Assembly (NCBI GenBank): GCA_902158735.1
Contig: CABGHG010000125.1
Coordinates: forward strand, 1 to 5,356
DNA from: Candidatus Methanolliviera sp. GoM_oil
GTDB taxonomy: Archaea > Halobacteriota > Methanoliparia > Methanoliparales > Methanoliparaceae
Length of the DNA stretch: 5,356 nucleotides
Direction: 5' to 3'
Shown here: positions 1 through 3,383 of the stretch, piece after piece
How the letters are laid out: every line of letters begins with the position of its first letter
How positions within the stretch are numbered: the first letter of the stretch is position 1
The notes under the pieces: model-generated
What the model was told of the DNA's origin: nothing
Seen by the model: the letters and a program-made list of their open reading frames with translations, nothing else
The model's database searches: none
Position numbers and translations under genes: made by a program

Positions 1-1
1 A

Positions 2-187
2 TATCAGTGGACGAATAGAATAGCAAATATTTCGAGGGTCGAGTTGCAAGCAAAAGAAACGCAGAACTACACAGTGGTGTGGACCCCCACAGATGCAGGA
101 CCTTATGCAATACAAATGAATATTGACCCGGAAAACAATGAGGCCGAGATGAACGAATCAAACAACGACTTAAATAAGAGCTTTTAC
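2..187 (+). other. C-terminal part of a CARDB repeat, cut by the window edge
   Basis: The translation runs YQWTNRIANISRVELQAKET and on through VVWTPTDAGPY to NIDPENN and NESNND. This is the final strand set of a CARDB module: a turn, the WTP-x-x-x-G strand and the D-x-x-N...E-x-NN end. The domain's earlier strands lie outside the window, which is the main reason for treating the gene as 5' partial. Confidence 0.75.
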
Positions 188-3100
188 CTGATGCCCGATG
201 AGGACCCGGCAGTTGTAGATATAGCTTTTTATCCGCAGCCGCCAGTGCCGAAGAATAGCCCGGTTAATATTACCGCACAGATCGTTAATAACGGAAATAG
301 GACAGCGAATTTCTCGGTTGATCTGTGGGCGCTGAAAGAAGAGAATTACGATTACGAGACGGTGCATCCCACGGACGATTTCAATGCAACAATAGTTACG
401 TATCCGGAAGCGAATTGGACAGCCATTCAATTTGCAAAAATACTGTTGGATGAAGGTTCAATAAGAAGACGAATGAAAGTGGATGACTTGTATAAGAATA
501 CGAGTGCATATTTCTATTCTTTTAATGGCGAAAATATGGAAGTATGGACAAAAGGGAATACGACTAAAATAGAGATGCTGCCTTTTAACTCTGTGAATTA
601 TAATGACCGCGAGACGACAGAAGCAGATGGAGGAAGAAAGGTATGGAGCTGCAATATAAATAAAATAGCACATAAAATAATTCTTAATCATACCGCGGTA
701 TCTCTGGGACCGGGCAACACGACTAACGTAACGGGTATACTGCCACACATGCGTGCGGGAAACGGTTCCATAGGTTATAAGATTTATGTAGTTGTTGATA
801 GGGACAACGTGCTTTGGGAACTGAACGAAAGCAATAATGAACTGGTAAAAGAACTCAATGCCGAAATTCCGGACCTCACGATCTCTAATATCACATGTGA
901 TGCACAGCCAAAAGCAGTAATTAAAAATATAGGTAGTGCACCAGTCGAAAATGTCTCTGTGCGGTTCATTCGTGATGTGTACACGGGAGATATGGATTAT
1001 CCACCATATAAGGTAGAAAACGATGGGTTCTTTTCGATTTCGCAGAAGGATGCGAAAGTAATGCGAGTGCATTTCGATTATTTGTATACAGATGAAGATA
1101 AGAACGGGTCGCTTCGCATCGGCAATGTGACTTCCTGGGTGGACTACAAAAAGGATAGACCTAAAGGCTTCTGGAGTTCCTGGATAGAAGTGGATTCCGA
1201 AGGCGATTTCGTTACACATCCAATCACATTAATTTTGAATAAAGGGCGCTATGAGCTAGATAGATACGAGTATGGTGTGGATAAGCCAGATGACCCATTC
1301 AAGATATATCCGGGGGCGAAAAGGTCAGTGCAAGTACCGTTTACTGCGGAGAATGAGATATACAATTTGACTGTGTTTGTAGACCCTGAGAATAGGGTTA
1401 AGGAGAGTGACGAAGGTAATAACGATGAAAAGAAGGAGATGGGCCCGGATTTGACGTTTGTGTTCCCGGAAATAACGTTTTTGAACAAAAAAGGGAACGA
1501 AGTTGGGTCTGATAAACTTATTGCTCGAGAAAGCCATACAATAAGAGTAAATGTAAAAAATGCAGGCTGCATAGCTGCTGCGGATTTTCCCGTTAAACTG
1601 TATGTGAACAAATCATATAATGCAACATACGATAAGCAGATTCACGGTTTTCCCATGTCTGAACAAATTACTCGCCTTGAACCGGGAATAAGTAGCAAGA
1701 TAGACTTCTCCTGGACGCCACAGGAAGAAGGTTTTTATCGCGTGAAAGTGACGGTTGACGAGAATAATGATGTCACAGAAATAAGAGAAGACAATAATGT
1801 TTTTTGTTGCTCCGATGAACTGAAAGCAGGAGAGCCAGGATACAGGGCTAAAAACGATCCATTAACCATTTATAAACATGACACGCTCAATGGTGGAATC
1901 ATATATGAACCTTATTGCCACTATGTTTGTCCCGACCCGAATACGAATAAAAGTTACGATTATCCTCCTCATGTATTTGGCATCGATATACCGCAAAAAG
2001 CAGAAATAGTGGTTGCACGCTTATATCTGTATGTTTGGGGAGACAAAGCGGATCGAGAACATCCGAGATTCCGTATTGCATGCCTACCGGAAGTGAAGAT
2101 AACATTTAATGGAGAAGAAATAAAGACGAGCCCAACAACATATGAGGACACTTCCGGTGCGACAGCGGAGAATTATAATTATGCGATATCTTGCTACGAT
2201 GTGACATCCGCTTGCGATGGAAAGAAGTGGCGTGCCGAAGCACACATCACGAGGAAAGAAGAAATGAGATTTGGTATTAATGGCATGGCGCTTCTTGTCG
2301 TATATAAAGATAGTAACTCCGTGCTTACTTCATACTGGATTGGTGAGGGTAGTGATGTGCTAATGGCAAAGAACCTGAATTTCCCTACCGGATTCGAGTT
2401 TGAAGAATGCACGCGGAAATGTGTGTTTGAGGATGTGGGCGATGCACAGGTGGCAAATGCATCTCTTTTGACTGTATTGACGCCTTACGTCTCTTATGAT
2501 GCTACAAAACTACTCCCGGAAGCAGGAGGGGAAGGAGATTCACTTCGTTTTGGACGGCAAGAGGTAGCTAATTTGATGGGGGATACTACGGGCCACTGGG
2601 CATACCGTGTGCCAAGATCAATAGCATTCACCGAAAACGAATGGGAATACGTATATGTAAAGGATGGCACAAACATTGCGGAGATACAGAGCCGAGGGAA
2701 TTATCTCGGAGTGAAACATGCAATCCTGAAGGTGGAATACCTACCCGAACTCGTGGCACCCTACATACAGAAGAGCGTAGTAGTAGGACTGCCTATACCA
2801 GTGGAGATAGAAAACAAAGGTAAGAGTAAAGCGGGAAAATTCAATGTCAGCTTCTATGTAGATGGTGTACTGAAAGAAAAGAAGCAGTTTTGGGGGATAC
2901 CAGGAGAAAGCAGAGGGGAGTGGACTTTGCCGTGGACACCGTACGTGGTTGGACAACTTGCGAGATTGAACATATCCGTGGATTGCGATAATGATGTACG
3001 CGAATTGAACGAGAACAATAACAATGTCTCTCAGCTAGTCGCAGTCGTGGATATGCTACCGCTACTACCAGAAGAAGGAGGCTCATCTTCAAGTGCATGG

Positions 3101-3382
3101 AGAAGAGGCTCAGGTCCTGGCGAAGGAACAGGAGGAGGTCCGGGTGCAGGCACAATAGTAGGTACAAGTGGAAAAACAGTAACGGGTGGAAAAAGTGGAA
3201 AGACAATTACCGGCCGGTTGATGAAAGGTACGGTAGCGCGAAGTGAAGAGCAGGGCGGAGGAGGGAAAGTGAAGTTCTCGATACTTGCGCTTTTGATGCG
3301 GCTTGCAATGATAGCAGTGGCTGGTGTTCTCTTTTATGTCGGGTGCTTGTGGGGGAGACGGTGGCATAGAAATATACAGTGA
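2..3382 (+). CDS. Large membrane-anchored surface protein with CARDB, CUB-like and DUF3344 domains (5' partial)
   Basis: The frame is open from the first complete codon (TAT at 2-4) to the TGA at 3380-3382. A TTG at 44 could be read as a start, but it lies inside a CARDB repeat whose beta strands continue to the window edge, so the real start is upstream. Numbered from that TTG as residue 1, the parts are: CARDB end (to about 48), CARDB split by an insert (55-270), CARDB split by a CUB-like insert (276-465), uninterrupted CARDB (467-588), DUF3344 region (598-900), CARDB (898-1003), Gly/Ser-rich stalk (1010-1075), transmembrane helix (about 1077-1103) and basic tail. The CARDB signature WTP-x-x-x-G followed by D-x-x-N-x-V-x-E and a final NN recurs at 13-41, 557-585 and 964-993; only its second half is clear at 250-265 and 445-460. 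I count 27 N-X-S/T sequons, consistent with a glycosylated exterior. No catalytic motif is seen. Role inferred: envelope structure, adhesion or ligand binding at the cell surface. Its stop is one base from the stop of the convergent gene. Confidence 0.9.
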   Translation, partial: YQWTNRIANISRVELQAKETQNYTVVWTPTDAGPYAIQMNIDPENNEAEMNESNNDLNKSFYLMPDEDPAVVDIAFYPQPPVPKNSPVNITAQIVNNGNRTANFSVDLWALKEENYDYETVHPTDDFNATIVTYPEANWTAIQFAKILLDEGSIRRRMKVDDLYKNTSAYFYSFNGENMEVWTKGNTTKIEMLPFNSVNYNDRETTEADGGRKVWSCNINKIAHKIILNHTAVSLGPGNTTNVTGILPHMRAGNGSIGYKIYVVVDRDNVLWELNESNNELVKELNAEIPDLTISNITCDAQPKAVIKNIGSAPVENVSVRFIRDVYTGDMDYPPYKVENDGFFSISQKDAKVMRVHFDYLYTDEDKNGSLRIGNVTSWVDYKKDRPKGFWSSWIEVDSEGDFVTHPITLILNKGRYELDRYEYGVDKPDDPFKIYPGAKRSVQVPFTAENEIYNLTVFVDPENRVKESDEGNNDEKKEMGPDLTFVFPEITFLNKKGNEVGSDKLIARESHTIRVNVKNAGCIAAADFPVKLYVNKSYNATYDKQIHGFPMSEQITRLEPGISSKIDFSWTPQEEGFYRVKVTVDENNDVTEIREDNNVFCCSDELKAGEPGYRAKNDPLTIYKHDTLNGGIIYEPYCHYVCPDPNTNKSYDYPPHVFGIDIPQKAEIVVARLYLYVWGDKADREHPRFRIACLPEVKITFNGEEIKTSPTTYEDTSGATAENYNYAISCYDVTSACDGKKWRAEAHITRKEEMRFGINGMALLVVYKDSNSVLTSYWIGEGSDVLMAKNLNFPTGFEFEECTRKCVFEDVGDAQVANASLLTVLTPYVSYDATKLLPEAGGEGDSLRFGRQEVANLMGDTTGHWAYRVPRSIAFTENEWEYVYVKDGTNIAEIQSRGNYLGVKHAILKVEYLPELVAPYIQKSVVVGLPIPVEIENKGKSKAGKFNVSFYVDGVLKEKKQFWGIPGESRGEWTLPWTPYVVGQLARLNISVDCDNDVRELNENNNNVSQLVAVVDMLPLLPEEGGSSSSAWRRGSGPGEGTGGGPGAGTIVGTSGKTVTGGKSGKTITGRLMKGTVARSEEQGGGGKVKFSILALLMRLAMIAVAGVLFYVGCLWGRRWHRNIQ
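206..853 (+). other. CARDB repeat split by an inserted segment
   Basis: The first half (residues 55-98 of the fragment) has typical CARDB strands, including ITAQIVNNGNRTANFSVDLW. The closing half (about 211-270) has SLGPGNTTNVTG and then VDRDNVLWELNESNN. Between them lie about 110 residues (nt about 350-673) that do not belong to a CARDB fold. The insert begins after the strand that normally leads into the 'L-x-P/A-G' turn. It contains a short RRRMKVDDLY stretch and an EVWTKGNTTKIEM stretch that loosely match the pattern of the CUB-like insert in the next repeat, but divergence makes its identity uncertain. The split itself is read directly from the sequence; the relation to CUB is inference. 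Confidence 0.55.
869..1438 (+). other. CARDB repeat with CUB-like insert
   Basis: The repeat starts with PDLTISNIT and has a compact IKNIGSAPVENVSVRF segment. It ends with YPGAKRSVQVPF and VDPENRVKESDEGNN. Residues about 311-419 (nt about 974-1300) interrupt it. The insert core at about 338-413 has MRVHFDYLYT, an acidic stretch, paired tryptophans (W377, W380) before WIEVDSEGD, and a final LDRYEYGVD. The order 'RVHF...W..W....GD...I.L....YEY' resembles CUB-like beta domains found in archaeal CARDB proteins. The CARDB assignment is fairly firm; the CUB assignment is by pattern only and needs a profile search. Confidence 0.55.
1442..1807 (+). other. Uninterrupted CARDB repeat
   Basis: About 120 residues run from GPDLTFVFPEITF through IRVNVKNAGCIAAADFPVKLYVN, the turn LEPGISSKIDFSWTPQEEGFY and the end VDENNDVTEIREDNN. 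All standard CARDB strands are present in order. It is the best template in this protein for judging where the two preceding repeats are interrupted. The repeat ends just before FCC, a vicinal cysteine pair at the junction with the next domain. Confidence 0.8.
1835..2743 (+). other. DUF3344 region
   Basis: About 300 residues between two CARDB modules. The centre contains GINGMALLVVYKDSNSVLTS followed by YWIGEGSDVL, which matches the conserved core of DUF3344 ('aLlVvY.d....r.YWi.EG.D.L'). Before it, VVARLYLYVWGD leads to ITFNGEEI, a surface strand and naming-loop pattern typical of the family. After it, a second half has DSLRFGRQEV, TNIAEIQSRGNYL and AILKVEYLPEL, leading directly into the next CARDB. 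The domain has seven cysteines (625, 629, 680, 717, 724, 789, 793), including two C-x3-C pairs. The function of DUF3344 is not established; it is known from secreted or surface proteins of methanogenic archaea and some bacteria. Confidence 0.7.
2735..3052 (+). other. Membrane-proximal CARDB repeat
   Basis: About 105 residues from LPELVAPYIQKSVVVGLPIP through VEIENKGKSKAGKFNVSFYV, LPWTPYVVGQLARLNISVD and the closing DNDVRELNENNNNVS. It is complete and comparatively short, and sits immediately before the Gly/Ser stalk, as expected for the last folded module before a membrane anchor. Confidence 0.8.
3071..3379 (+). other. Gly/Ser-rich stalk, transmembrane helix and basic tail
   Basis: After the last CARDB come EEGGSSSS and a run of Gly, Pro, Thr and Ala with almost no hydrophobic residues (residues 1010-1075). 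Then follows a hydrophobic helix, about FSILALLMRLAMIAVAGVLF and YVGCLW (1078-1103), and a short positively charged end, GRRWHRN. The layout of low-complexity spacer, single helix and basic tail is that of a C-terminal membrane anchor or sorting signal with the bulk outside. It does not contain the PGF, PEF or VPxxxP motifs of known archaeal sorting signals. R1086 lies within the hydrophobic stretch, so the true membrane span may be the 17-18 residues after it. Confidence 0.75.
3167..3220 (+). repeat. Two tandem 27-base units encoding SGKT(V/I)TG
   Basis: Units 3167-3193 and 3194-3220 encode SGKTVTGGK and SGKTITGRL. The first seven codons match in amino acid apart from one Val/Ile change, and differ in DNA mostly at third positions; the last two codons differ. 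The repeat lies inside the low-complexity stalk, just before the membrane helix. Short tandem duplication in a Gly-rich linker is the simplest explanation, but the second copy's position beside LMKG may mean that it forms part of a processing motif. Confidence 0.5.
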
Positions 3383-3383
3383 A

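Noticed and set aside
44..46. TTG as the start codon of the plus-strand gene
   Set aside because: The frame is open upstream to the window edge, the codons before it fit the same CARDB strand, and no ribosome binding site or signal peptide follows it.
458..1219. Long open frame of 253 codons on the minus strand opposite the CARDB gene
   Set aside because: Its translation is rich in Ile, His, Arg and Cys with no domain pattern, as expected for the antisense of an acidic, Asn/Asp-rich coding region; the plus strand shows clear domain repeats throughout.
2847..3206. Minus-strand open frame with Leu-rich translation opposite the stalk
   Set aside because: It is the antisense of the Gly/Ser/Thr low-complexity stalk and the last CARDB; the Leu/Ser/Pro content follows from that composition.
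3160..3220. GKT in SGKTVTG/SGKTITG as a P-loop nucleotide-binding site
   Set aside because: The preceding G-x4-GK(S/T) context with a strand and following helix is missing, and the segment lies in a disordered extracellular stalk.
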